A stretch of DNA of 64,000 nt, from assembly GCA_047495785.1 (NCBI GenBank), contig JBLDXI010000003.1, positions 2,666,001 to 2,730,000 of the forward strand, given 5' to 3'. A model generated the notes under the pieces. It was given only the letters and a program-made list of their open reading frames with translations. It was not told the origin of the DNA and did no database searches. The position numbers and the translations under genes are program-made. Of the stretch, positions 11,707 through 24,792 are shown one piece after another (the first letter of the stretch is position 1; each line of letters begins with the position of its first letter). This DNA comes from Lepidodermella squamata. Lineage: Eukaryota > Gastrotricha.

Positions 11707-14269
11707 TTATCCATTATTTGAAGTTGCCACACTTGATCTTTCATAGTCAAAGTTCGACTTGCCAGCCCAATCAGCCCAATAAGTTTCAATCATCTCATGG
11801 GCATTGATACCCGACATTTTCCCGCGATAGTTGAATTCAACATCATCCGTTTGGCTGTGGACACGGTTATGAACGGCCTTAGATATAAGTATTTTCATTG
11901 CTAAGAAACAAATTCCAAGTTGTGAGCAGTCTGAGTACATTCGATTGTTACTTACGCAGACAGGCCGAATGCACCAAAGCGACCTCTTGCGTTATGGCCC
12001 CAACGATAGCGAATCGAGGAACTTGAAGCTGGATGATTTTAGCTGCGCAAGGCCCAATATGAATACCAGTGCGAACGTAGATTTTGGCATCAGCATCCTC
12101 CGATTCATCGTTGGCAGTTTCAAGCAGCTCCTTTATCTCTAGAGAAGCGTGAACCATGGCTAGTGCGTGATTGATTATAAGATGTCTTTCCCCCAGGCCA
12201 GTGGCGTAAACGAAGGAGCAGCCTTAAAAACATCGGAAAGGCGTGCGAAATTGGTATCAAAAAGTTGTGAAAACCTGAAACTTCAACTTTAAAGCAAGAA
12301 TGTTTGTGAAGACAATCCTCGACCAATTCGTAAGTTTTACTGATAATCTCAGCAAACTTATCCGGATTAAGTTCAAGCTGCAGAGAATCAATGTTGTAAA
12401 CGTCCATTATACCCATGCATGTATCTGCGGATAAACAAAAAATAGGTAGCTCTAAGCAGAATGGTAATATCTTCACCTGAGAAGTATTTGATCGGCGTGT
12501 GCTGCCCCATGCGAATCACGTGAGCAAGCTCAAGAGGTATGTAATCGTAAAGTAGATTGAGCGCCTCAGTCAATTCGTCGAGGTTTTTGTAGAAACCGAT
12601 AATGGTATGCTCGAGTCTAATAGTTCCGATGATGTGCGAGACGAAGGACAACAAACCGAACAAAACCGCAATGATGAAAATAATGACAACTTAAGGAAAA
12701 TAAAGTTAAGGAACAAAGGGTAGTGAAAGGCTAGCTCATACAAAATAGGTCGTTATCTGGCCACAGCCCAACAGCTTCTTGCAGGGATTTGTCGCTGACA
12801 ATTCGAAGTTGCGTTAATACGTACTGCACATTGACATCATGCCTCAGCACTATTTCCTCGAAGGTAGCACCATCGATTATGTTGAAATCCCGGCCGTAGA
12901 CCAGAGTAATTTGTGATTCAACATCCTTATTTGAGTCAAGGGAGGTGAGGTTGTCTAGCTGAGCGACGGCAAAATCTGAAGTGAGGCCAGCGATGCTGAT
13001 GAATTCTTGATAAGCGAAGTAGTACGATAGCAGATTTGTGAAGACTGGGTCGTCAAATTGCATGGTCCGATCTATATATTTTGGCCTCAGCTTTTACTGA
13101 AATCATAGCTCAGAAATTCAAACTTACTCTCGTAGGCAAGTTTCCGCCCTACCGTCGCGAACTGCTTGAAATTAATCCACTAGTGAATAAGCATAAATCT
13201 GGCGAGGAGCAGAAGTTATTTAGCCTGGCATACCATTTGAAAAACGGGAGTCACAGCCAAAAAGTCATGGTATCCGTCGTATATTGGCGCCGCGAATATC
13301 AAGTAACCTCCGACAGTCGCGAATTGATCGATTATGGTCGAATAGAATTCGAGAACTTGCGGTTCTGCAACCGTGAAAAGCATGGGAAGTTATTCTTATG
13401 ATATTATTATGCTCACCGGAAGTTCCATTTACAGCTTTTCGAAGGTCTCGCTGTGCCTTCAATGCAGTCCTGAGAACGGCCGGGGATGTGATGTTGACTC
13501 TCAGATGGCTCGGAATAATATCCAGAATGGCTCCCGACGGCCAGGCCTCATTCCATAGTAATTTCTATTACATAAATCCGAAAACATTCTCGCATTTCTG
13601 ACAAGCAAAGGTTCCTCACTGCATCAACTTCCTTTATAGCTTCCTTGGATCTGTCCTGGTAAATGTCATATGGTCCAGAATTGTACCTGAGAGCAACATT
13701 ATTTATGCCGCGGATAATTTTCTAGAAAGAATGATTATACTGATAGGAAACAGCCAATTCGTCCGCGAGTAGTTCAACCATGTCAAAAACTGCATGATTC
13801 CACGAATTGATTTAAAACCAGTTGTTAGCTCAATTTTTACCTGCGTTTGACAGAGATCTCGTGTTCTATGAACATCAAATTATTCAGTTAAAAGTGATGG
13901 CCGTCAAAGAATTGTTACGCTAATAGTATCATCGAAGTCATTCCTTGCATTAGACAGGTCGATGTCAGAATAAATTTGGACAATTATGGCGGATGCAGCA
14001 ATTAAGGCAAGAATTACGACCTGTAATCGAAGAAATTAGACAGAAACGGTTCTACGAAATATTCGAACCCATATCAGCATGACGGCTCTGCCAGAACGAA
14101 GCTGGACCTGGGGATTGAACCAATAACCGCAGATACCTGCGAGGCCATTGTTGACTGAATTGGCGAATCTGACTGACTTGCCGTATTCTTTTGACTTAGA
14201 TCCAACTCCAAATGAATATTCAGAGCCATGATAGCTGTCTGTCCCGCTTGGTTGCTCGCGCTTGAGCAT
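11707..14269 (-). CDS. NIT-domain receptor cyclase-like protein, copy G2 (predicted pseudo-cyclase)
   Basis: Start 14269 (MLKREQPSG). The juxtamembrane motif is FNPQVQLRSGR. TM1 ends VQIYSDIDLSNARN at about 13930. NIT-like exons lie at about 13600-12731, including DNLTSLDSNKDVES, which is shared with G1. TM2 lies at about 12690-12600, followed by the linker LLYDYIPLELAHVIR. The cyclase homology domain spans 12423-11707. It keeps the first metal Asp (GIMDVYNID). The second metal site reads KVEVSGCSFVYATG, so Asp is Cys. The transition-state positions read VGAITQEVALVH, so Asn is Gln and Arg is Leu. It is the closest relative of G1 by the DSNK motif and the short C-terminus, which ends soon after YWADWAG. 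G1 and G2 look like an older pair at the left edge of the array. Confidence 0.82.
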
Positions 14270-14895
14270 TTCGGATCGTAAATCTCAGCTGTAGAAAATG
14301 GCGAGAGAATGGTTTATTAGAATGCACATATCAGCACATGGATTAGCAAAGATTACCAATTTGACTGCGAGCAGGAGGGTTTAATTTTTCTGACTGAAGC
14401 TTAATTTCACGAGATTTGCAATCAAAAAAGCTGAGTTTTCCCTACATGCATGATGTCGAATCAACTTCAAAGGATTAAACGTCAGCAATTATTCCCTCGA
14501 TTGTTCCGTTAAAATTGTCTTTGGATGGCTTATCCAAGTTAGACAATCAGGCGCCACAAGTAATTGCAGAATTTGCGCTTTCATAGCGCGAAGCTCTTCT
14601 TTACCAAGTCATGAGACGTAATATAGGACGCCGCTGCTTCAAAGCTCCGATTACATTCGCTGAAAAAAATGATGAGCTAAAAGTTGTTGTATAGCAACGC
14701 ATCAGACAACTGATTAATTTATTTATAGAAATACGCAGCTGAAATAATGAATTCGATGTGACACCACAAAGGAAAATTTCAAACGTATATAGTATTTTTT
14801 GTGTCCTTCTTCTTGACCGAGAGTTACCTAGATAAATAAATTTCCATTAGTCTACAGTACATGAGCCTACAGTTAACGATGCTACAGTTGCGACC
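14270..14895. other. Intergenic, no gene seen
   Basis: 5' flank of G2 and 3' flank of G3. A TTTATT (AATAAA on the minus strand) at about 14718-14723 could polyadenylate G3. Nothing else is evident. Confidence 0.4.
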
Positions 14896-17609
14896 TTAAG
14901 TGTGCATATTTTCAGATAACTGGTATGAACCAGTAGATTCAGATTGTACTTTCGATTTTTCAGAGATGAGGCTCTTTGTTTCATCGCCGTCGTCATCAGG
15001 CCTTTCCCAATCAGCCCAATAAGCTTTTATCTTGTGTCCATCTCTTATTCCATCAATTTCCCCGCGGGAAATGAACTCCACCTCGTCACTTGACTTGCGC
15101 AGGCGAGCTCGAACAGCATCAGAGACTTGAACCTTCATTGCTGAAAAATTAACACAAGATGTACAGCCATGTAAGAACTAGATATCATTCCCTTACGTAG
15201 GCAAGTCGAGTGAATGAGCGAAACTACTTGAACCGATTCGCCAACTACGGCAATGCGCGGAAACTGGAGATACGCAGCTCTCGCGTAACAGGTACCAACG
15301 TGAATTCCAAACCGCATCGATACGTCCTGCTCTATACCCTCAATAGAATCGTTTACTTCAGCCATTTTGTCCCGTAGCTCCAGCGCGATGAAAAGCATCT
15401 CAATGATATGCTGGGTCATGATATGATGCTCTCCGAATCCAGTTCCGATCATGAAGCATTCACCTTATAATACGCATAGTCATATAACTATATAGTAACA
15501 TATTCTCGAATCTACCTGTAACTTCGATTTTGAAGCAGCTATGCTTACGCAGGCAATCTTCAATAATCTCATAGGTTGTATACATGGTTTTGGCAAAGTC
15601 GCCGATGGTGGATTCGTTCATCAGAAAGGCGCAGTTCACATCAAATACCATTAAGCATGCATCTGAAATAGATAAAATCATGAGTGCCATCCTCGAGGAC
15701 AGAAATTCTCACCTGTGTGCTTGGTTACGGGTACATTCTCACTTACGCCTCTCGAGAGCAAATGCGGAAGGGATGCACGAATTTCAGCGGAATCTGGTAA
15801 ATAGTCGCGGATGAGGTCGAACGATTTCCTCAAAAGATCCAGGTTAGCGTTAAGATCGAGAAAAGTGTTATGTAGACGCTGAGTCGCGGCTACATGAACA
15901 GGAACCAGAGATAGGGCAAATATGACAGCAACGCAAATGAAAGCAAGAGCTAAAACATTTTCGTCTCGAGGCATACCGATGATTGAATATTTACCAAACT
16001 TACAAAATACGTCCACGTTTTTCCAGTGGCTTGCAGCATATTGCATAGCTTCGGCAGTTCGTCGGTTGAGTTGGCGCAGAAGCCAGTTCAAATTTTCATT
16101 TTGCTTGCTTGACGGCTCTGCTATCATTTCAGGCATAAGATTATCAAAATCTTGCTTTCCGACCTAATCAAAGAATTCGTGCTAATTTCTGATACACATA
16201 CAACATGATTACATATTGATTTTGTATTTTCTCAAGTTGTTGGTACCAATCTTGCTCCTCTGTTATGTTCCTGATCTGATCAGCTGTATATGGCGAGTCT
16301 AGCCGCGCTATCGCGATGAACTCAGAATATCGAATGTAATAATTAACGATTGAGGTGAAAACTGGGTCTCTGTAGCTGGACACCGTTCTGTCTGGTAGCG
16401 ATTGCAAGAAAAATGTGAACATGTTTCGATCAAAATGACAAATCGCCCTTACTTTCTTGCGCTAGTTTCGTCAAAACAACTGTGTATCTTTTCAAGTTGA
16501 CAATCTATGGACAGAAATGACATTAATATAGCGTAAAAATTATGGGTCTTAGCGTACGGCCTGAAAAACCCGACTTATGGCAAGCAACTCTGACCATCCA
16601 TCGAAGCGTTTTAAATTGACAGTTGCCGTACGAGCGACAAGAGCCAAGTTGTCGCCGATTTTAGCGTAAAAGTTCAAGACATCCGCCTCTGTGATTTCAA
16701 CTGAGGGTGAACAATTCGATTCTTATTATCGAAGTAAACCTGATGATCCATTCGGTGATTTTCTAGTATCTCGCTGTAACCTTAACGCCAAGCGAAGCGC
16801 TAGAGATGACGACATATTTCCACGCTCGTTCTCAGGTATGACAATCAAGTCCTCATCGGTGGGCCAGGTATCACTGAACGTCAGTTTCTTAAAAAAGAGT
16901 GCGAATAATTTGATCATTCAAGCGAAAGGAGGGGATTATACTGTATCGACAGCTCGCATTACGTCCTTGGCTTTTTCTTGAAATTCCTTTTCAAAAGCAA
17001 AAGGTTTTTTTGCGATTCACAAAGGTATTGAAGTCATACTTCATAGGGTCCGTTATTGTACCTGAAAAATTAAAATTAGCTATTTCTAGAAGACAGTATT
17101 TCACCCGACATACATGTAGAATGGTTCCGATTCCAAGGCCAGCAGCATCGAAACATCATTCCTGCATTTCGTAGGTTTGAGTCAGAACTCGAGAAATTAA
17201 AACATAATACACTTACATTTCTGCTATAAGCAAGCTGTTTTTCTGAATTAAATCAAATAATTAGGGATCAAGCGTTTTATGTGAGATCTCACCTTAATAG
17301 CTCCGCTGTAAGCCTGTCGCGCTTGTGCCAAGTCAACATCGGTGTATACTTGCACAACAATGCCAGCGATAGACAGAATCGTAAAGAATACAATCTTTAA
17401 TGTAGCAGAATTGCATTGTTGTCAAACGTAAGTTTCAAAAATTATACCAGAACCATGAACTCAATCCGTCCTCCTCGGCTTGAAACCTGCGGGGTGAAGA
17501 CGGATCTCCAGCATTGATAGTTTGCCATAGTTCCACTTAGTGACGCTGCATATTTATGAAGTACTGACGACGGCCGTTCGACGGAATTTGACGGAATAAC
17601 TGTAGCCAT
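14896..17609 (-). CDS. NIT-domain receptor cyclase-like protein, copy G3 (predicted pseudo-cyclase)
   Basis: The start is placed at 17609 (MATVIPSNSVERP). The first exon ends with TPQVSSRGGR before TM1, and the next exon carries TM1 and VQVYTDVDLAQAR. The NIT-like region contains DRTVSSYRDPVFTSIVNYY at about 16390-16320 and RNITEEQDWYQQ. TM2 lies at about 15960-15890, then DLIRDYLPDSAEI. The cyclase homology domain spans 15670-14896. The first metal Asp is kept (MVFDVNCAF). The second metal site is conservatively changed to Glu (KIEVTGECFMIGTG, formed across an intron at about 15465-15515). VGESVQVVSLIH has Asn to Gln and Arg to Leu. The tail holds an acidic cluster, DETKSLI and the ending SYQLSENMHT. 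Its nearest paralogue by eye is G5. Confidence 0.84.
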
Positions 17610-18281
17610 CTTTATTTAAATATTTCAATCACTGACCGGTCAGTATGATGTTCGCTATTACTCGGAAATTAGGCACTGACTACATCCTAATTAGTATTTG
17701 ATTGCAAGGGATCAGACTGATTCAATTGCCAAGTACATGGTAGGTCTATTCGGCTGATCTTTCAATTATCCTGATTCCCAAAGAACCAATGGTCAGAAGT
17801 CGGCGCATATCAGTGATTTAATGATCTCGAAGTTAATCTGAGTGACCTGGAAACAAAACGATGAGGCCATTACAATGCGGCACAGAGTAATATATATATT
17901 AGGCAATTATGCACTATCGCGGGATCTATGATTTCAAGGAATCTTAAGTCATCAGACAGAGTGATACAAGATTAATACAAATCGTCCGTACCGCGGTGCA
18001 GATCCGATCGGTGCGATTCGTACAACGGCACTGATATGATTCGCCGATTTGCCGATTTCGCTCGGCGCACCATTTCAGGACAACTTCCTCAAAAGTCACT
18101 ATGGGCAAAGTTTGCGATTTTAAGTAGGTATCGACCCGCGAACAAATTATTGAAATTTATTAACGAAATAACTCTTGTTAATTCTTCAAATTATGTAGCT
18201 TAATCCGTCGAACACGCTATCATGAAGGCATCTTGGAGTTCACAAGATAGAGCAATTCAGCGATTCAGATGACTTGAAAGC
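17610..18281. other. Intergenic, no gene seen
   Basis: 5' flank of G3 and 3' flank of the first Cys-loop channel gene. No coding exon or repeat is recognised. Confidence 0.45.
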
Positions 18282-19544
18282 TCACATCATTAATCCGATA
18301 AAAATAGAAATAACAACGCAACTGATGAGTATGATCGAGCCAAAGAACAAAAAGTCGAGCAGACGAATCTTCGTGACTTCCCAGCCGTCTACACCCATGA
18401 CCAAAACGCTTGATTTAAACGATTGTCGATGGGCTAATTCACACGAAATGCAAGTGTAAACTGTTATCACCATTCCGATAAAGATTTGAGATGAAATCAA
18501 CATCGCGGCGTAAGGAATTTGAGATGATTTTGGTATAGTTTCGTCAATTACTGATTGCAGAATAAAAAAAGCTAGCAACACGGTGATGCTGTAGCAGGGT
18601 CGATCGGGAGCTTTGGGTGGCAAAAACCAAGAAGCGAGTTGGAGGAGCATCAGGCATAAGCAGGGCAAAAACAGGTTGTTGACGTAGAAGGAAGCTTTCC
18701 GCTTAAATGAGAACGTGAAGTAGACGCGGTCGTAGTTGCCCTCCCAATTCGCATATGTCTGCTTCCTAATTGAAGAGCTAACGTTCGCCAGTGTCCAAAT
18801 CTCGCCGTCGTCTACAAAATCAATCAACGCTTGTTCCATTTCGACCCCAGCGCCATCCAATTGAAGTGCTACTATATATGACTCAACATAGCTTTCGAAA
18901 ACCATAGAGCAATCTTGCGAATCAAACGGGAATTTCGCCAGCCTATTACACGATTTTGAATATTTTTCTTTTCATGATGTAAGACTTACTTCATCTTGCA
19001 TTTCGAATTGAGCGTAGCGACGATTTGCCATAACATATTGCCGTTTTTGTAGATGTACATCGGAGTATACTGCGCCACGCTATAACAGAAACGTTCATAT
19101 TTTGCAAAGCCCTTCTCATTCTCATTTTCTCGCTTACGATGCGAAAAAATTTGCATCTGTAACAGCATTGTTATGCATCAGTTGAACTCGCCAGAACTTG
19201 GAAGCAGTATCTTGAATGCGATCGATTCTAGCGAACTCTGCCGTTTCGTTATAGCCCCATGAAATGCAGGGATGCTTCCAAGTGAAATCGATTTCAGTCA
19301 GAATAGAGAAGGTTTGCTCTTGATCTGCGATGTCTCGAAAGCCGTAAGGTACAATTTTCGACTTAACTACCAGTGGGTTCGAGTAGTTATCCACCGGTCT
19401 AGTATTGGTTTCCAGGCTGCATTTATCGTAAAGCCATTCTTTTAACATCTGTTCCTGAGCTTTGAAGGGATCATCCTCACTCCAATCAGCTGACAAGATA
19501 ACAATCAAATTACAAAGCTCGAAACAAAATATGTTGAACTTCAT
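18282..19544 (-). CDS. Cys-loop ligand-gated ion channel subunit, copy 1
   Basis: Three exons, 19544-19138, 19079-18990 and 18942-18282, give 385 residues. A signal peptide precedes the extracellular ligand-binding domain. The signature Cys-loop is exact: two Cys separated by 13 residues with FPFD inside, created by the splice of exons 2 and 3 (CKMKLAKFPFDSQDC). Four membrane helices follow: M1 after FYVNNLFLP, M2 in DRPCYSITVLLAFFILQSV, M3 after IPYAAMLISS and M4 at the very C-terminus. The M1-M2 linker lacks the Pro-Ala-Arg motif of anion channels and has acidic Asp before M2, so cation selectivity is likely. The M3-M4 loop is only about 20 residues. Loop C lacks the vicinal Cys pair of nicotinic alpha subunits, so the ligand is unknown. 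It sits between cyclase-like copies G3 and G4. Confidence 0.9.
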
Positions 19545-20147
19545 TTTATACTAAAATAGAAAGATAATGTCGAAATGGCTCCCTGCGTATCTGGGTATAT
19601 CATAATGATTAGCTAACTACAAAAGCAAATAGCGCTTGCCTATTTGAACTGGGGAATTTTAGCAAATCGATTTGCACGTTTTGCGTCATGAGTATTCGAA
19701 ATTATCGCCTTCAAAGCGCATGATTGGCATCGATAAAAGAAATGAAATGACGTCAAAGTAGGAGTTGATGGTTTGCTTTGTTCTCCTGGATATCGCCACA
19801 TACGTCAGCAAAATTCACGGCAACTTCGCAGCAGAAAATGGAACCATAGTTCTTTGAGTTACCTTGAGAGTTGAGTGTTTACAATGAATGAAATAAAAAA
19901 TGCCCGAAAATTGCTTTCCAAAGCCGATCGTCCGATCGTCTTCCTACAACATAATGTTTACTGAGTTTGATTTACAACATTGATTTACAACGGCAGACTA
20001 CAAATTTACTTGTGGAGCGCGATTAATTAGATCCATAAATCCATGGACAATCAAATACAAACACAAAGGACTAGACTGCATAAACTATCATCTAAGCCGG
20101 TGAAATCGCTTAGTCCATCAAATTTCATTAAGAATTGGCTGTAGCTC
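19545..20147. other. Intergenic, no gene seen
   Basis: 5' flank of the channel gene and 3' flank of copy G4. I see no coding exon, RNA gene or repeat. Confidence 0.45.
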
Positions 20148-22834
20148 TTATCTTGCCCGGAGCTCGATCAAAGAAGAAGCTACACTGATTCCATCATCAC
20201 TTTCATCTCCAAACACTTTGCTCCCAGCCCATTCGATCCAAAAAGTTTCAATGCTGTCATCGCCATTCTACGTAATAAAATTCAATATCAGGATGATTGA
20301 AAACTATATCGCACTCACGTTATTGCCCATGTCGACAAAACCACGGCGGAAAAATTTGAAATCGGTCTCGAACGATGCCAATCGTCGTTGAATGGCTGCA
20401 GTTACCAATATTCGATGCGGGAAACTCTTGGCATGAGCTATTGACGTTATTGGCAAAAGTTTTCCTATGATCATAACTCGTGGAAAATGCAGGTTCAGCA
20501 AGCAGGAATGGCACGGTCCGCAGTGCACGCCGAATCGAAGCTGAACTTCGATGTTATCTTCGCGCTCTTCATTCGTTTTGTCAGTCAGATCCCGCAGCTC
20601 CAAGCAAGCCAGGCAAATTTCCAAAACATGATCCTGAAAAATATTCAATAATGTTTGTTCATGGCCTCATGGTTTTTTTACCAGAGCGTGATGCTCCCCG
20701 ACGCCAGAGCCAATTGTTACAAAGCTACCGAAAACGTTCATCTTGAAGCAGCTGAATTTCGGCAGAGTTGTTTCGACGTTGAAGAAAAACTCCTCCAGTG
20801 TCTCTGCCAACTTAGGCGCATCCAACTGCTCTCTCAGGATCTCAAAATTTGAGACATCAAAAATCGCGGCAGCCGAGTCTTGAGTTTAAATATATTAGAG
20901 AAATCCAAGGCAAGGTGTAATTTCACCCACCATTGTGGCGCTTTACAGGCATGCATGCCCCTGTTTTAGCCATATTCACGAATTTCGCTGGCATGTAGTC
21001 ATAAAGCAAGTAGAGGCACTAGAAAACAGGTCATATCTTTTCGGAAAATTCACGATTCCACTTACTCCCGTGAGAACATCAAGACTTTCGTGTAAGTTGA
21101 CTACTTGCGCCTGGATTCTGATCGTTCCGAGCACATGGGAGACAAGAGCGATCAGCGTTATGCCTCCAGCAATGCCCATGAATATGACGGCTGAATGATC
21201 AAATCTCAGCGGGAGGAAAGAAGTGGCTTGGAAACCTTACATAACAAGTCATCCTTCGCCCAAGCGCCCGCAGCTAACGTCATTTCGATGACGATACGCT
21301 TTCGCATTTCACTAACGATCCAAGCTATGTTCTTGTCGTGGGCGTCAGCGGCAGCTGCAAAAATATCACCATCGACTTGATCGAAAAAACCCGTTAAAAC
21401 CTTGATTTCACAAACATTTCAAACAGCCAATATATCTAACTCTGATTTCTCACCGAAGTGTACAAGAGTTCTATGTTCCTGTAGGAATCTAGTCCTGTTA
21501 GATTCGTGATTTTCTCATTGCCGTAGGAAGAGTACAATGACGCGAGCGATGAGAATTGTATGTAACGTTGATAGTAGAGAAGTAGCGAGCGGAAAAGTGG
21601 GCTCCCATCGACAGTTACAGTCCGATCTAACTCAATTATGCGAATACATTAAAATATATTGCTTTGGGTGGCCAACTTTCTTTTGCCAGTCGCTTCCCCA
21701 CCAGGGCGTACTGTTTGAAGTTCATCCACTGATGTTGGGTTAAAAGAAGCTAAAACAACAGTTTCATGGATGAAAAAACTAACGCTTTGAAAGGAGGGAG
21801 TCAATCCAAAGAAATCTTGCCAGCCATCAAAGCGAGATGATTTAGCTATAACGGTTCTTGCCACCAGTGTCAAATAATCGATAATTTGTGAGTAGAATGC
21901 CATTACTGCCGCCTCTGAAAAAAGCAGTGTCATCAGCGAAAATAAATATATGGCAACCCATTCTTAATACCATCAGTCCCATTCGCAGCTCGACGAGTAT
22001 CTCGTTGGGCTTTCACGGCAGCTTTCAGCACCAGTGGTGATGTTATGTTTATCCTGTTCGCAGTAGCGATAACCGTCAAATCGTCGGCATTTGGCCATTT
22101 ATTGTTGAATATCAGTTTCTTCCCGATGTAAAAATGTGACCCATGGGCAAAATATTAACTTCTGCGAACTTACTGAATCAGTATTTTGCATTGAGATTTT
22201 TGCCTTCAAAAATGTGTTATCGCTTCAATTATAAAAAGGCTGCTTTTACCTGAGCAAGGAAGTCTTCGTATGGCCCTGTATTAAATCTAAAGGAAAATAA
22301 TATGCACAAAGGTGTGTAAGCAGGTCGAGAAACTACTCGTAGGCCGGTTCCATTTCCTCGGCAAGCACTTGAATGATGTCGAATAATTCCATAACCAAAT
22401 CCATTCGGCCCTGTGATAAACTTGATATTGAATTAAAATTGATTGGTTTATAAACACACAGAAATGTCTTTGGCCATCATTTCTCTCTCCTCGGCCATTT
22501 GAATGTCAGTTATGATCTGCACAGCTATGGACGCAGTGAAAATGGACGCCATAAATATTATCTGCGAATAATCAAAAGTTATTCTTGGCGTAATTTCGAG
22601 AGAAACGTATCATACCCATGTTAATTGCAAAGCCCTGCCGACTTTTGTTTTAGCCTGAGGGTTGAATAACAAGCTACATAACTCCTTGCTAGCTTCCATA
22701 AAGTAAGCTTTTTTCTCAACTACACTTTCTGAGTAAAGCGACATTTCCCTTGAACGAATTTGCATAGCAAGAATAAATTCGTGTGAATGTACTAAATTCT
22801 CAAGAAATTCTCTATTATAGCAATCTTGGAGCAT
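20148..22834 (-). CDS. NIT-domain receptor cyclase-like protein, copy G4 (most divergent, predicted pseudo-cyclase)
   Basis: Start 22834 (MLQDCYNREFLEN). The juxtamembrane motif is FNPQAKTKVGR. TM1 then VQIITDIQMAEER lies at about 22560-22490. The NIT-like exons lie at about 22100-21240. TM2 is at about 21185-21120. The cyclase homology domain spans 20881-20148; its last exon ends IELRAR at 20148. The first metal Asp is present (AIFDVSNFEIL). The guanine/metal motif is fully degraded: KMNVFGSFVTIGSG replaces the specificity Glu by Asn and the metal Asp by Ser. IIGKLLPITSIAH replaces Asn by Pro and Arg by Ile. The tail is short and lacks the QLSExMH ending. Of all copies this one has lost most catalytic positions. 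It lies between channel copy 1 and calcyphosin copy 1. Confidence 0.8.
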
Positions 22835-22885
22835 TCATCCAGTCTCTTCAAAAATTAGTTTCACATAATCCTAGCAAAATTTACT

Positions 22886-22897
22886 GGGGCGCGCCCC
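22886..22897. repeat. Perfect 12-bp GC palindrome in a GC-rich patch
   Basis: GGGGCGCGCCCC, a perfect self-complementary 12-mer, lies between the G4 start and the calcyphosin stop. The following 100 bp is unusually GC-rich for this window. Function is unknown. Confidence 0.35.
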
Positions 22898-23073
22898 TGG
22901 CTGTGCAATCAGCTTTAAGCCGGCCACGGGTTTTCGAGGATTCAATTTAACCCGCTTTCTAAACTGGACCCGGTGCAAAGGCGTGGGTGTCTTTATTCTC
23001 TCAGTCAAACAATTTAGTTCAGATGCGCATGTTTTACCAGTCTGCTTCTGCGCTGAAATTTTAGCACAGAAAT

Positions 23074-23904
<831 letters not shown>

Positions 23905-24792
23905 TGTTAGAAACGTTTATTATACGAACGGCAAAGAAATAAATAGGTGAACTTTTCTGTTCCAGACTTAGCGAAAGCTTTCGTCTATGATTATGACTCA
24001 TTCCTAGCAGCGGGCGATGTACCTCATTACTCATTTATAGACTTGTGTTCGAATCGATTTTGAGTGGCTAGTTGAGTCAACGTGTTTCAACCTGATGGGA
24101 TTCGCCGATGTGCAATCGATTTGTTAGAACAGCATGGCTATTGAATACACCAAAGCTAGAGAATCGCTAATAAACCAAAGGCATGCCGTGAGAATTACAT
24201 ACTACGGCAAGCTCTTTCCATTTTCGTGCAAACAAAATACATTTTTGGCGCACAGCTAGCATAGCTGTAGGAAACCGATCCAAGTGGTCAATAGCCGATC
24301 TCAGCACAATCAAATAATGCCCAATATGAGCTCTGAATGAGTGAATTCTCCGATCTTGCTGAGGACAGGATGATAACAAAGAAACTACGGAAAATTTTAT
24401 TAGGGCTTTTATCATAGGCTAATTTCCCCTTTCATTAAGCTTTTACAAAGGTTTTTCTAAGCCGTATTTCTCAGGTTGGCGTAGGAACTTCACAAGTCCG
24501 CATTCATCTTGTCATCTTTCGCTTTTAGCTGCATTGAACTTCAAAAGTTTATTAAGGAGAGAAACAAACCGCACGACAGTGACGTATGGACTGTTGCGAT
24601 TAGATTAAGCATTTCAGCTAAAACTAGTTCGCATTAAATTTAGCATCCACGCAAAACATATAATATTAGCCTCTATTTTATATCGATTTAGCAACATTTA
24701 CGAACCTAAAACCGTCGATTGACGAATAAAATAAGTAAGTGATAAGTAAACATAATTTTGGTGCGCAATATGCGCATTCAACAATTACACAT
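23905..24792. other. Intergenic, no gene seen
   Basis: 5' flank of the calcyphosin gene and 3' flank of G5. One open frame of about 80 codons (24167-24415, minus) has no signal, domain or splice support. Confidence 0.45.

Noticed and set aside
24167-24415. 82-codon minus-strand frame in the G5 3' flank
   Set aside because: No domain and no signal; composition resembles non-coding sequence.
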